From Bugulina stolonifera (taxonomy: Eukaryota > Bryozoa > Gymnolaemata > Cheilostomatida > Bugulidae): a DNA stretch of 64,000 nt. A program made the position numbers and the translations under genes. Under the pieces are notes generated by a model, which made no database searches, was not told the origin of the DNA, and saw nothing but the letters and a program-made list of their open reading frames with translations. The number at the start of each line of letters is the position of its first letter. The first letter of the stretch is position 1. This document shows, in pieces, positions 38,962-49,649 of the stretch. The DNA lies in the NCBI GenBank assembly GCA_935421135.1, contig OW285193.1, positions 16,478,099-16,542,098 of the forward strand, written 5' to 3'.

Positions 38962-39394
38962 TACGTAAATTGAAAGCTAATTTAATATAATTATATAAAT
39001 TAACTTGATTCATTTTTTATTGTATTGAGAGACACATATATAAAAATTCACATTAATTTAATTGGCTAGCAACATATAAATGTGTATTCTGCTGGTACTC
39101 TACACGGTGTTACACTCTGCTTGATAAAATATAATTTCTCTATCCACAAACAATTTTTCTTCCAGCTCTCTTTTAATGGGATTAGTACAATGGTAGTAAG
39201 CTAGTTATTGTTGCTGTTATACTTCCAACAGCTGGTGATTAGGTATAAATTTGTAACTTTTATTGGCTGTGTTACATAATGAAAATATTATTGTTATAAT
39301 CTATATGCAACAAAAATAACACAATGCTGTTACACACCAAAGGTTTGAGGACTGCAACATAAATGTATGCCTAATTCAACTTATTCTAAATTGG

Positions 39395-39457
39395 TGCAGC
39401 TTTAAATTCTTGCTCTGTGATTTAGTTGGAAGGGGAGCTGTACCTGACCCCTGCTTG
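39395..39457 (+). repeat. Copy of dynein exon 40 start inside the peptide array
   Basis: TTTAGTTGGAAGGGGAGCTG followed by TACCTGACCCCTG matches the acceptor and first bases of dynein exon 40 (19,978-20,013), about 33 of 37 identical. Weaker identity extends into the upstream intron (TAAATT...TCTGT.ATTTAG). A second copy is at 47,025-47,085. Confidence 0.7.
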
Positions 39458-39539
39458 TAAACTGTAATAGGTACAGATTGAATATATTGCTGACTGTAAC
39501 ATTGTGATGGGGCCAGTCAGCTGGGTTGCTAGATCCATG

Positions 39540-39660
39540 GATTTCTATTGGAATAATTATAACACTGATGATGGTGATGATGCCAACAGCAGCATGAGTT
39601 TACGCCCCCCTCTATATAACTGGATTAAGTAAAGACTAGAGAGTAAGTGCAGATTTACCT
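39540..39660 (+). pseudogene. Truncated peptide gene of the second set (block Y1)
   Basis: Retains TAACACTGATGATGGTGATG and CCAACAGCAGCA but lacks the start codon and first codons; the Trp codon reads TGA. A donor-like AGAGAGTAAGTG follows. No last exon found. Paralogous to the region at 47,160-47,330. Confidence 0.75.
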
Positions 39661-40249
39661 GAATATTATAATATATAATATAAACTGTGATTTCAAACTG
39701 AACTGAACTCCAATATGTTGAATATGAGATACTCACACAATGGCTAGTCAGAAATGGTTTCATGCTGATTATTCTTGTTTCTGGGTTTTCATAATCTAGC
39801 TGCTATACTGCAGAACTAGAACTACCCAAATTTTCACATTCGATCCTGAACATTGTAATATGTAACATTATTATACCTTCACAATTACTCAATAAAATAC
39901 CTCAACTAACTCCTATTGGTCTACCTATACCGTTAGGTTGTAATACTCCTTCTATGGAACAATAATCTGGCTTTGCTCAACATCATAACATGATAGTCTT
40001 CTACTACTAGCAGGCAGCTACTAGGTTAGTACTTCACTTACTTACTACACAAAGATAATATTACAGCACACACTACTTGTCTAAAGAAATGCTAAACAAT
40101 TTGAGAGACCAGAAGCGACAGGTCTGGTACAGACATTCACTGCAGGCTCTATGTGCCATTTTAGTTGAAGATGGAGTTGGTCGCTGTTATTCAGTAAAAG
40201 ATTCCTTGTAAAATTTACTTTTTTTATACAAATATAGAAATGTCAATTT

Positions 40250-40400
40250 GGTTTTGACATCTCATAAATATATTATTGTGTATTATGCTGGCATTCTAAA
40301 AGTGTCATATAAAGGGTGCAAGACCAAGAAGCCTAGGTATACAAGAGTATATCCAGAGAGAGATATACAAGGTCATTTGACAGACCTGCACAGATACTAA
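40250..40400 (+). promoter_or_regulatory. Orphan promoter-like module upstream of copy 2
   Basis: TTGACATCTCATAAATATAT, then GCTGGCATTCTAAAAGTGTC and TATAAAGG at 40,308: the array promoter pattern, but about 300 bp upstream of the module that fits copy 2. A sister sequence at 48,055-48,125 has lost the TATA box. It may drive an alternative leader or be a relic. Confidence 0.5.
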
Positions 40401-40554
40401 AACACTATGACTATGGTAGCAGGCTGATATTGCTCAAGAACACAGGCTATATGGATTCACTAAGTAATAGATCCTGTTCTGGAGTAGCTGCAAACTGTGA
40501 TCAAGGGCAGTTCTGCTTTAGTTTAGATTTGGTCCTTTTTTAATAATAGAAATG

Positions 40555-40615
40555 TCATCTTTGCTCTGACCATTTATAAATATATTCAGCTGGTACTCTA
40601 AAAGTGGTATAAAAG
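40555..40615 (+). promoter_or_regulatory. Core promoter of peptide gene copy 2
   Basis: ATAAATATATTCAGCTGGTA and CTCTAAAAGTGG, then TATAAAAG at 40,608; leader exon ends at 40,674 (GGATTACAG|GTGAGTGTC). Confidence 0.8.
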
Positions 40616-40941
40616 CCACCTCACCCTTTGAGTGAAGTGAGACATACAAACCAAACACAAGATCAGGATTACAGGTGAGTGTCTTCTTAGAGAATTATAG
40701 AAATTATTAATTTACATGTATAATCCTTTATATGATTCTGAGATCAAGTGTAGACTGAGAATTTATTGTTCATTGCTTCACTTTTTACCCAAAAGAGAAA
40801 GAATTAAGAATGTTATTTTTGGTCTGTTCAGGTCTGAATGGTGTTGTTAATCAGACTATATTATACTAAACGTTGCTATATTATTTGTATCAACCTATTG
40901 AATTCATTGTTACAGATTTAACTTACTAAGAGAGAAACAAT

Positions 40942-41719
40942 ATGAAGGTATTGCTGTTAGTAACACTGCTGATGATGGTGATGATGATGATGCCAGTGTC
41001 AGCTTGGTTTGCTAGTGGATGGAAACCTCCCAGGTAAGAGTACGCCTAGTCTTGTGTCAACCAACCATATAATATAAACATGCATTACATGCATGTACGT
41101 TGTACATGTATACACATTAGCTCATACACATAAAAAAGAACTCACCGGCTTATACTCCTCGGCGTGACCAGCCCCTAGCAGCTTGCACTGACAGGTGCCC
41201 GTGCTGGCCAACTCCCTGTGAGAAAAGGCCCAGATGACATGGCCTTCTTTTTGGCAGGGGTAGAGGAGTTACCTTGAAGCCATGCTTTGCATGACCCCAA
41301 GGACTATTGAGGCACAGGAGCAATTATGGCTGGATGCTCTTCCTAACACCACTGTGACCGGGATTCGAACCTGGAACCTTCAGCGTGAAAGCTCAGCATT
41401 CTAACCCCTAAGCCATACACATAATGATACATGAATATAATGTCTATAATTCATACTGCATTTGTGCTGGCATGCATCTATCTATCAGGGATGACAATGC
41501 TTGGCTTCTTCTTGAGGCGCCGCCCAATACAGTTTCCAGGTTTTCATTAATGCCAGTAAGTGAACTGGCATGGAGTTTAGATATCAATGTGTATATATTA
41601 ATATATTAATATATTCTATTCCCTTAGATCTGATCCTGTTTTTCTTTTTCAGGCCATGTAACAATGGCAGAGGTATCATGATCAATGGAAAATGCTACAA
41701 AATTCCGGTTCCAGGTTAA
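40942..41719 (+). CDS. Putative secreted single-disulfide peptide, copy 2
   Basis: Coding exons 40942-41033 and 41653-41719 (phase-2 intron) give 52 codons plus TAA; the exon with the ATG begins at 40,916. The signal peptide core is a Met run (LLMMVMMMMPVSA, cleavage predicted before Trp). The mature part, about 31 residues, starts WFASGWKPP, has C-x11-C with the motif C-N-N-G-R-G-I-M-I-N-G-K-C, and ends YKIPVPG. It has five Lys/Arg and no acidic residue, the most basic of the set. Poly(A) signal at 41,811. Intron 2 contains a SINE absent from sister copy 4. Role unknown. Confidence 0.85.
41134..41413 (-). mobile_element. tRNA-derived SINE
   Basis: On the minus strand the head reads TGGCTTAGGGG (A box) and GGTTCGAATCC (B box, plus 41,361-41,371), as in a tRNA. 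An 11-bp duplication CATACACATAA flanks the element at 41123-41133 and 41414-41424. Copy 4 has the single uninterrupted sequence CTCATACATATAATGG at the equivalent place. A standalone tRNA gene is unlikely because the body continues about 200 bp past the tRNA-like part. Confidence 0.88.
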
Positions 41720-41810
41720 CCTTGAGCAGTTCTCCAGCTCATTGGGTGGTGGTTACAGACCTGCTACCATTAATTATTGAAGATTTAAATGTTCTATTCA
41801 ACTGCCAAAC

Positions 41811-41816
41811 AATAAA
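41811..41816 (+). promoter_or_regulatory. Poly(A) signal of copy 2
   Basis: AATAAA in the shared context CCAAACAATAAAACTG, 92 bases after the stop. Confidence 0.7.
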
Positions 41817-42004
41817 ACTGTGTACTGTTGCAATACAGGCTTATTATCATCAAAAGGACACATTATTTTGCTATTTTAATTGTAATAGTCACAAATATAT
41901 GAATACCATACTTGCCAAGGAGCAGGAGCAAAAATTCTGGACTTTTTGGCTCAAAATCCCTGGATAAGCACGAGAATCCCTGGACATAGTTTGGGTGTAT
42001 ATTA

Positions 42005-42170
42005 TTTGAAGGAAACTTATTACTGAAACAAGTGCTACAGTCCCTACGTACACAAGTAGTCTTCACTCTGACACTTGAACGATGAATAAGGACAGTTTAC
42101 AATCAACTGCATTGTATAATACAACTGTAGATTTGATGTAGTGTTCTACTATTATACAATAAAACTGTAC
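42005..42170 (+). pseudogene. Last-exon remnant of a second-set peptide gene (block Z3)
   Basis: AAGTGCTACAGTCCCTACGT and the following 3' UTR match the last exon of copy C, but the acceptor and first Cys are gone and no first exon lies upstream. Confidence 0.65.
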
Positions 42171-42968
42171 TAAGATCAAAATACATAGCCTGCTGTATAG
42201 TGGTGGCGCAGGGTTATTTATTGGCTGTGGTATACTATTATTATGTTAGTTACATACAATGTAGTAGTGTCTGGCCCAGAGTGACTTATTGACTAAGTTG
42301 TTAATAGATTTGCATTAGTGTTTATAAATACAAAACTAAATATCTGTAGCAATATAACATCTGTTTACAGTGCTTACCTGGGAGATATACATATAACACT
42401 GTGTTTGGAAGTTTGACAACTCTGACTAAGTAGGAGTGTATTACACAATCATAGTTTTCTCTTTCCTGTAAATAATGAATAAATAATGAAACAGGAAAAT
42501 ACACAGTACAAAGTATATGATATATTATATGCAATATACATGTATATTGCATAATGTAAAATATTGACAGGTTATCATTGGCCGAATCTGTTTATAAATC
42601 AAGAGACAGCCTCCCCCCCCCCTCCCTATTAGGTTATGATCAGTGTATTACCAACTTGGAGAGTTTCAATAGAACCAGATTCTTCTATATTATTATATAC
42701 ATGTAATTTCATTTGTCTAGAACCAAAATTTGTTTCTGTGGCCTTTTTCTATGGGCCTGGGGGAGGGGTGGGCTTAATATCAGATACAACCAATCCAAAG
42801 GTAGAAGTAAGCTGTTGTTGTTGAGTCCACCAATGGGCTGACAGCACCCCTAAGGGCTCCAGTGTAGCAGCCAACCCATTTAGTCTTGATGGACTTGCAC
42901 CACATTGAAGACAAGATAACTCCTACTACATCATGCTGAGATCCATTGTTAGTATTGAGAGACAAGTA

Positions 42969-43233
42969 GTGTCTTCGCGACCAAATTTCAGGCACAGGCC
43001 AACTTGCTAAAAACGTTTTCGGCATCTTTCCATCGCAGGGTCGCGAACACACCAGGCTGGGCCAAAACAAAATCCTCATTTTTGTGCGAAGAAGTCAGAT
43101 GTGCCGATGAGCTAGGAATGGTTTCGACCAGCCAAGCAGATTTCCAGGCCAATAGCCCTTCTGGCCTAGGCCGGACGGCCATCTTGTGATTTTTATTTGC
43201 GACCTGGGTCCGTCCATCAGGTCGCGAAGACAC
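42969..43233. mobile_element. 265-bp MITE, intact inverted ends
   Basis: GTGTCTTCGCGACC at the left and GGTCGCGAAGACAC at the right are perfectly complementary 14-bp ends, with TA on both sides (42967-42968, 43234-43235). Sister of the element at 36,630 and present at the same relative place, so the insertion predates the Z2/Z3 duplication. Confidence 0.85.
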
Positions 43234-44053
43234 TATCTATTCTATACATCTTTGACAGCAATACAGTATCATCATAGATGTAATGTAAATAATGTCATTC
43301 TATGAGTATATTTTAAAGTTGAGAAAGGATAACTCCTCAACCATTTGTTCCAAAATAATGGTATTTAATAATGTAGTAGACACTACAAATTTCTAAATAA
43401 CTAGTTGATATCTGATCGAGGCCAAGTAGCTGAAACATTTGAAATTTTAACAATAGAACAGCAGAGCAACTGATCTGTAATCAGTGTTAAAAGGAAAAAT
43501 CACAAATTTTGAAGTCAATTTACATGAAAAAGTCACAATTACCAAAACCCACCATTTTACCCAAAAGTCCTGTCTTCTTATGAGTCATGGGCCCATCTGT
43601 ATTGATAGTTTAAGAGTCTTAATTTACAAACCCAGCATCTTTCTGTTTGCTTAGCTATTATTTAGACAGAGATCAACCTTGGCCTAGCGGTGTTAGGAAG
43701 GGCATCCAACCTTGTAATGCTACTGTGCTACTACAATTACTTTGCCCTTGTTGAAGTACCTTTCCCACCTCAAAAGTAGAAACAATACAGATCTCTTTAG
43801 ACCATTGCTTTCTTACCTGCATGGAATTAATAGCTGGAAATAAAGCCATAACAGCCTAGCTATCATTCATGTCCCTTCCATCTAATAAACACCTTACACA
43901 GTAAGCACGAGAACCAAACTAGGGTGGCTGCAGCAGCATATTTAGTGAAAATACTTAGAAATAGAGAATAAATTTTATTATAGTAATAATAATCAATTTA
44001 ACTATATCACTGGTTCCTGTGAGTTATATTGCAATCAGCCAGAATACAATACA

Positions 44054-44465
44054 CTTGTTGTGGATGTGTCCCAGACGGCCCAAGGTCTGTACACAACCAC
44101 CGCCAAGCAACCTCTTAAACCAGCGTATGTAACATGTAGTGTGCAAGTATTCAGTTTATCAGTACACCAACATAACTCATAGAATATAAGTGTACGTATG
44201 ATGTGTTGAGTGAACTTGACAGCATGAATGCATACAAGAGACTGTGATGAATACAATAATCATGCCCCTTTTATAGGTGAAGGGGACAAAGAAACTAGCT
44301 ACTACTTCCGGAGTTAATAAGAAGCCTGTTAAGCAAAGAGGACGACCCAGAAGAGAGCCGGCCTTGCACATAGACAATATAATGAATGCTATCACTTATA
44401 ATAAAGGCGACTATACTGTCAGACTAGTATATAATATAATATAGGGCTCGTCCATTACACACTGT
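44054..44465. mobile_element. Unclassified insertion in block Z3
   Basis: Z1 (29,610) and Z2 (37,740) read AATACAATACAGTATACAG without a break; Z3 has about 410 extra bases here. The insert contains a frame with KKPVKQRGRPRREPALHIDN at about 44,320-44,380, a basic GRPRR-type stretch, and otherwise no recognisable domain. Ends are uncertain; possibly a retroelement fragment. Confidence 0.5.
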
Positions 44466-44702
44466 ACAGCTACCGTAATTTATGAAAGACATCTTTTGCT
44501 GACTATGATAATTTTTTCACAAATCCATAAGTAAATGTACATGTGCATTTACTTGTGTATGCAACAATAGCAACAATACTACACTACATGCATGTCACTT
44601 AGTCTTGTTCACAAAAATAATTATGATTATATTCTCTATAATATACCATTCAATAATACTACATGCATATAGAGTTGGAACACAGGCTACATGAGTTATG
44701 GT

Positions 44703-44958
44703 GGAGGTAAAGAGATATTTTGAAAAAGACAGTTTGAAACAGGACGTTTCACAACTGGACAGTTCGAAACTGTGTAGATTACATTTAGAACTACACAACT
44801 TGTTGTTACTTAATTTTAATCAATTCATTTAATTAATTAAATAAAAAAATAGTATTAAAAATAAAAATTAGTTGAAATCTCGTAGTTGAGGTTTGGGGTT
44901 AGGCGTTTCGAACTGTCCGGTGTTGAACTGTCTTTCTCGAACAGTCGCTCATTCAGTT
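44703..44958. mobile_element. TTCGAA-rich inverted-repeat MITE
   Basis: The left part (TTTTGAAAAAGACAGTTTG) is inverted at the right (CGAACTGTCTTTCTCGAA, CAGTCGCTC). Repeated GTTCGAA/TTCGAAC motifs run through it, with an AT-rich centre. A sister copy lies at 49,001-49,296. Confidence 0.7.
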
Positions 44959-45414
44959 GGGTGTGAATATATCCAAGAAAGTTCCTGGAAATCTATATTT
45001 ACTGTTTTAATACAATAATAGAATTAACAACACATTTGTTTCTGGCATCTGATAAATAAATGTATATTCTGCTGGTATTCTACAAGGTGTCACACTCTGT
45101 AGCTGTGATATACCAGATATCGGACTTGATAGGAGTCTTAATAAGACAGTCAGTCAGTGTACAAATGTAACCTCCCCATCTTGTGATTTTTGGTTGCGTC
45201 CAAGAGGTAGCAAAGACACCTATTATACTAATAGCCACGTCCCTGAACCATTTGACAGACATGGACACCAAGTGCTCCAAAACTGTTGTAAATAGCTGAC
45301 AATGTTCAAAAAAAGGCTAAATAATTGAATCCTGCTTTGGGCTAGCAAAAACTGTCAACAAGTCAAATCCGGTTGAACTTATACTTAGTTGGTCTGTTTA
45401 ATAATAGTCTTTGT

Positions 45415-45474
45415 TTGTCTTTGTTTGACATTTAATAAATATATTTAGTTGGTACTCTAAAAGTGGTATAAAAA
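45415..45474 (+). promoter_or_regulatory. Core promoter of peptide gene copy 3
   Basis: TTTGACATTTAATAAATATA, TTTAGTTGGTACTCTAAAAG, then TATAAAAA at 45,467; leader exon ends at 45,539 (GGACAACAG|GTGAGTGTC). Confidence 0.8.
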
Positions 45475-45917
45475 CCATCACAATCTCTACATGTAGCTGA
45501 AGTGAGGCACACAAACCAGACCCAAGATCAGGACAACAGGTGAGTGTCTTCTTAGAGAATCATATTAACTATGGTATTATATGAATTTTGAAATCAATTT
45601 ACAACACTTCACCTTTTCACCACAAGATAAGTCGGTATAAAATAGTTTCCAGGTATAGTTTATTTGTTTTAGTTCTGTTCAGCTTATTCCTGGAGGATAT
45701 TATTAATTTGTTTATTTTAATATACTATATTCATTTCTATATTTCACTTCTTATATCCTATATTATACTATATATTCCTATATTATACTATAATAATATT
45801 CCTATATTATACTATATATTCCTATAATTATATACTACATTGTATATATTCCTATATTATCTGTATGAACCTTTCGGATTCATTATTACAGATTTAACTT
45901 ACTAAGAAAGAAACAAC

Positions 45918-46272
45918 ATGAAAGTATTGCTGTTTGTAACACTGTTTATGATGTTGATGATGATGATGCCAGTGTCAGCATGGTTAGATAGTGGATTTGG
46001 CTGGGAATGGGAACCTCCCAGGTAAGATAGCACCTCCTTACATGTGTCACCCAATTCCCCAACCATATAATATATACAAGCACATATTGTACTATGTACA
46101 TATGCAGTACGTCCTTGCTCATACACAATATCAAGGAAATACATCAATAATACATACTCTATGTGTATGTATCCTATTCCCTTGAATCTGATTTTGTCCT
46201 GCTTATTTCAGGGTGTGTAACAATGGAAGAGGTATCAAGATCAACGGAAAATGCATCCCATTGCCAGTCTAA
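45918..46272 (+). CDS. Putative secreted single-disulfide peptide, copy 3
   Basis: Coding exons 45918-46021 and 46212-46272 (phase-2 intron), 54 codons plus TAA; exon with ATG from 45,892. Signal peptide LFMMLMMMMPVSA. The mature part, about 33 residues, starts WLDSGFGWEWEPP (three Trp, three acidic residues), then C-N-N-G-R-G-I-K-I-N-G-K-C and IPLPV. Poly(A) signal at 46,366. Same block type as copy 1, but its N-terminal mature segment is longer and more acidic while the Cys loop is nearly identical. Confidence 0.85.
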
Positions 46273-46365
46273 CCTTGACCCTTCTTGAATTACACCGGAC
46301 TGTGGCTATAAACATGCTACAAGAAGTACTATAATTATTGTAGATGAAAAATTCTGCTATCAAAC

Positions 46366-46371
46366 AATAAA
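46366..46371 (+). promoter_or_regulatory. Poly(A) signal of copy 3
   Basis: AATAAA in the shared context CAAACAATAAAACTG. Confidence 0.7.
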
Positions 46372-47217
46372 ACTGTATATTATAACATAAATCTATTGAT
46401 CTCAAAGTGTATACTTGGTATTTCTTTAGTACTTATGAGAGCCATTATATAATATGAATACAAGATTCCTTGAGATTCCTTGGAGGTGCTCACAGTATGG
46501 CCTGTGGGAAAGACAACTTCTAGCTTTCAATAAATAATTGAAATTGTAATGTTTCCTTGGTATACATGGATCTACCATTACGTTTAGACTACATTGGAGG
46601 TTGTAATGTCTAAGTGCTATTTAGGCCTAATAGCCTAAAGTTAAACTTAGATGTGAGTACTTGAAGAAAGGACTACATCAGCCACGCCACTACTGGACGG
46701 TTGTGCTACATTACGGTTGTGCTGCATGTCGCAATATGAGTATGAAGTTGATAGTGTCGTGTATGATAGTGCCATATAACATTAGCATCTATTCTTACCT
46801 ATCCAGTTGTATCCTGCTCAATCCTCCTGCTTCTTTTTGTGACCATCCGTCTAAGTTTGGGCCTTCCTCTTTTCCTCTTGCCAGCTCCCTTAAGTCTGTT
46901 ACATAATGAAAATATTATTGCAATAATCTACATGCAACAAAAATAACACAATGTTGTTACACACCAAAGGTCTGAGAACTGCAATATACATGTATGCCAC
47001 AATTCCTAACCTAAATTATTCAAAATTGATGCAGCTTTAAATTCTTGTTCTGTGATTTAGTTGGAGGAGGAGCTGTACCTGGCCTGGAATAGGTACAAAT
47101 TGGATGTATTGCTGACTGTAACATTGTGATAGGACCAGTCAGCTGGGTTGCTGGGTCAATAGATTTCTATTGGAATTATTATTACAGATTCTACAACTAA
47201 GATAAGAGAGAAACAAT

Positions 47218-47313
47218 ATGAAGGTATTGTTGTTTATAACACTGATGATGGTGATGCCAAAAGCAGCATGGGTTGACGCTCCCCTCTATGTAACTGGATT
47301 AAGCAGAGCATAA
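47218..47313 (+). pseudogene. Second-set peptide gene with open first exon but no second exon
   Basis: ATG at 47,218 opens 31 codons (signal-like MKVLLFITLMMVMPKAAW, then VDAPLYVTG) to TAA. The position of the donor in sister copies reads GCATAAGTAC here, with GT lost, and no matching last exon was found downstream. It could still make a very short unspliced product. Confidence 0.55.
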
Positions 47314-48357
47314 GTACAAATTTACCTGAATATTATAAATATACAATACAAGCAATTGTGAACAAACTTAGATTTCAAACTGAACTGAACTCCAACATGC
47401 TGAATATGAGAAAGGCATAAGATTTTCTGCTATGTGTTTTCCCATTCTAGTGCACAATATTGTACTCATTCATGGATACCCAAACAACGGCTAATAAGAA
47501 ATAGTTTTATGTTGTTTTTGGGTTGTTATGATTCAGCTGCTATACTGCAGAACTTTATCAGAGCTCAGCAAACACACAGAGAAAGGCCTATCATTTGATC
47601 CTAGATAGCTAGAGGTTTTAGTCTCATAATTTTTCTGCTGTAATTTCTCTGCCAAATTTTCACATTTAAGCATTCACAATTACTCAATAAACTACTTAAA
47701 CCAACTTCCATTGGTCGCCTTAGTCTACCTATATTGTTAGGTTATATACTCCTTCTATGGAACAACAACCTGGCTTTGTTCAACATCATAACATGATAGT
47801 CTTCCTACTACTAGCAGGCAGCTACTAGGTTACGTACTTTACTTACTTACTACACAAAGATAATATTACAGCTCACACTACTTGTCTAAAGAAATACTAA
47901 ACAATTTGAGAGACTAGAAGTGACAGGTCTGGTACAGACATCCACTGCAGGCTCTATAAGCCATTTTAGTTGAAGATGGAGTTGGTCCGCTGTTATTCAG
48001 TAAAAGATTCCTTGTAAAATTTACTTTTTTTATACAAATATAGAAATGTCAATTTGGTTTTGACATCTCATAAATATATTGTTGTGTATTGTCTTTATGC
48101 TGGCATTCTAAAAGTGTCATAAAGGATACAAGACCAAGAAGCCTAGGTATACAAGAGTATATCCGGAGAGAGATATACAAGGTCATTTGACAGACCTGCA
48201 CAGATACTAAAACACTATGACTATGGTAGCAGGCTGATATTGCTCAAGAACACAGGCTATATGGATTTACTAAGTAACAGATCCTGTTCTGGACTAGCTG
48301 CCCACTGTGATCAAGGGCAGTTCTGCTTTAGTTCAGATTTAGTCTTTTAATAATAGA

Positions 48358-48416
48358 AATGTCATCTTTGTTTTGACATTTTATATTCAGCTGGTACTCG
48401 AAAAGTAGTATAAAAG
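48358..48416 (+). promoter_or_regulatory. Core promoter of peptide gene copy 4
   Basis: GTTTTGACATTTTATATTCA, GCTGGTACTCGAAAAGTAG, then TATAAAAG at 48,409; leader exon ends at 48,477 (GGATTACAG|GTGAGTGTC). Confidence 0.8.
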
Positions 48417-48798
48417 CCGTCTCACCCTTTGAGTGAAGTGATACATACAAACCAATTGCACAAGATCAGGATTACAGGTGAGTGTCTTCTTAGAAAATTA
48501 TAGAAGTTATTATAATTATTATAACCCTTTATCTGATTCTGAGATCAAGTGTATCTTCAGACTGAGAATTTGCTATAATTTATTTACAATGCTTCACTGT
48601 TTTACCAAAATGGAATTCCTTATAAAATAATAGGAAAGAATTAAGAATTATTTTTGGCCTGTTCAGGTTATTTCAGAAAGGTATTATTATTCCTATATTA
48701 TACTAGACATTCCTATGTTGTACTAAACATTGCTATATTATTTGTATCAACCTATTGAATTCATGTTTACAGATTTGACTTACTAAGAGAGAAACAAT

Positions 48799-49550
48799 AT
48801 GAAGGTATTGCTGGTTATAACACTGTTGATGATGATGATGATAATAATGCCAGTGTCAGCTGCGTGGTTTCCTGGTGGATGGACACCTCCCAAGTAAGAA
48901 TACACTCCCTTACATGTGTCAACCAACCATGTAATATGAACATGTATTACATGCATGAACATACACGCTTGCTCATACATATAATGGTACATGAATATAA
49001 CGGTAAAGGGACATTTCGAAAAAGACGGTTCGAACCAGGACGTTTCACAACCGGACAGTTCTAAACCGGAGAGTTTGAAACTGTGTAGATTGCATTTAGA
49101 AGAACAACACGCACAAATAATTAATTTTAGTTAATTAATTTAATTGATTAAATAAAAAAAATAATATTAAAAATAAAAATTAGATTAAATCTGGTGGTTG
49201 GGGTTTGAGGTTAGGCGCTTTGAACTGTCCAGTGTTGAACTGTCCACTTTCGAAACATTCTGTTTCGAACTGTTTTTTTCAAACAGTCGCACATTCAAAT
49301 ATGACGTCTATAATACATACTGCATTTGTGTTGGCATGCATCTATCAGGGATGATAATGTTTGGTTTCTTCAGTTAACCATCATTTGTGATGCTTGAGGC
49401 GCCTCCCATACATTTTCCATAGGTTTCCATTAAAGTCAGCAAGTGGACTGGCACAGAGTTTAGATCTTGCTCTTCTTTTTCAGGCCGTGTAACAATGGCA
49501 AAGGTATCAAGATCAATGGAAAATGCTACCCAATTTCGTTTCCAGGTTAA
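48799..49550 (+). CDS. Putative secreted single-disulfide peptide, copy 4
   Basis: Coding exons 48799-48893 and 49484-49550 (phase-2 intron, AA|GTAAGA), 53 codons plus TAA; exon with ATG from 48,773. Signal peptide LLMMMMIIMPVSA. The mature part, about 32 residues, starts AWFPGGWTPP, then C-N-N-G-K-G-I-K-I-N-G-K-C and YPISFPG. Four Lys and no acidic residue. Poly(A) signal at 49,637. Sister of copy 2. Intron 2 holds a TTCGAA-rich MITE. Confidence 0.85.
49001..49296. mobile_element. TTCGAA-rich inverted-repeat MITE, second copy
   Basis: Left GACATTTCGAAAAAGACGG and right CTGTTTTTTTCAAACAGTC are imperfect inverted repeats. The equivalent place in copy 2 reads GAATATAATGTCTATAAT without the insert, which sets the limits to within a few bases. 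Confidence 0.78.
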
Positions 49551-49636
49551 CCTTAAGCGTTTCTTCAGCTCATTGGGTGGTGGCTACAGACATGTTATGA
49601 TATTGAAGATTTAAATGTTCTATTCAACTGTCAAAC

Positions 49637-49642
49637 AATAAA
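49637..49642 (+). promoter_or_regulatory. Poly(A) signal of copy 4
   Basis: AATAAA in the context TCAAACAATAAAATTG. Confidence 0.7.
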
Positions 49643-49649
49643 ATTGTGT

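Larger units (their letters stand above)
42171..45110. repeat. Duplicated block Z3
   Basis: Third copy of the Z spacer. Relative to Z1/Z2 it carries insertions at about 44,054-44,465 and 44,703-44,958 and the intact MITE at 42,969. Short frames shared with Z2 (for example at 36,300 and 42,636) come from the duplication and are not genes. Confidence 0.8.

Noticed and set aside
41361..41371. tRNA gene on the minus strand
   Set aside because: A and B boxes are present, but the unit is longer than a tRNA, is flanked by an 11-bp duplication and is absent from the paralogous intron; it is a SINE.
36665..43189. Similar 61-codon frames at 36,665 and 43,004 (and their antisense)
   Set aside because: Both lie inside the two full-length TA-target MITEs, so similarity reflects the transposon.
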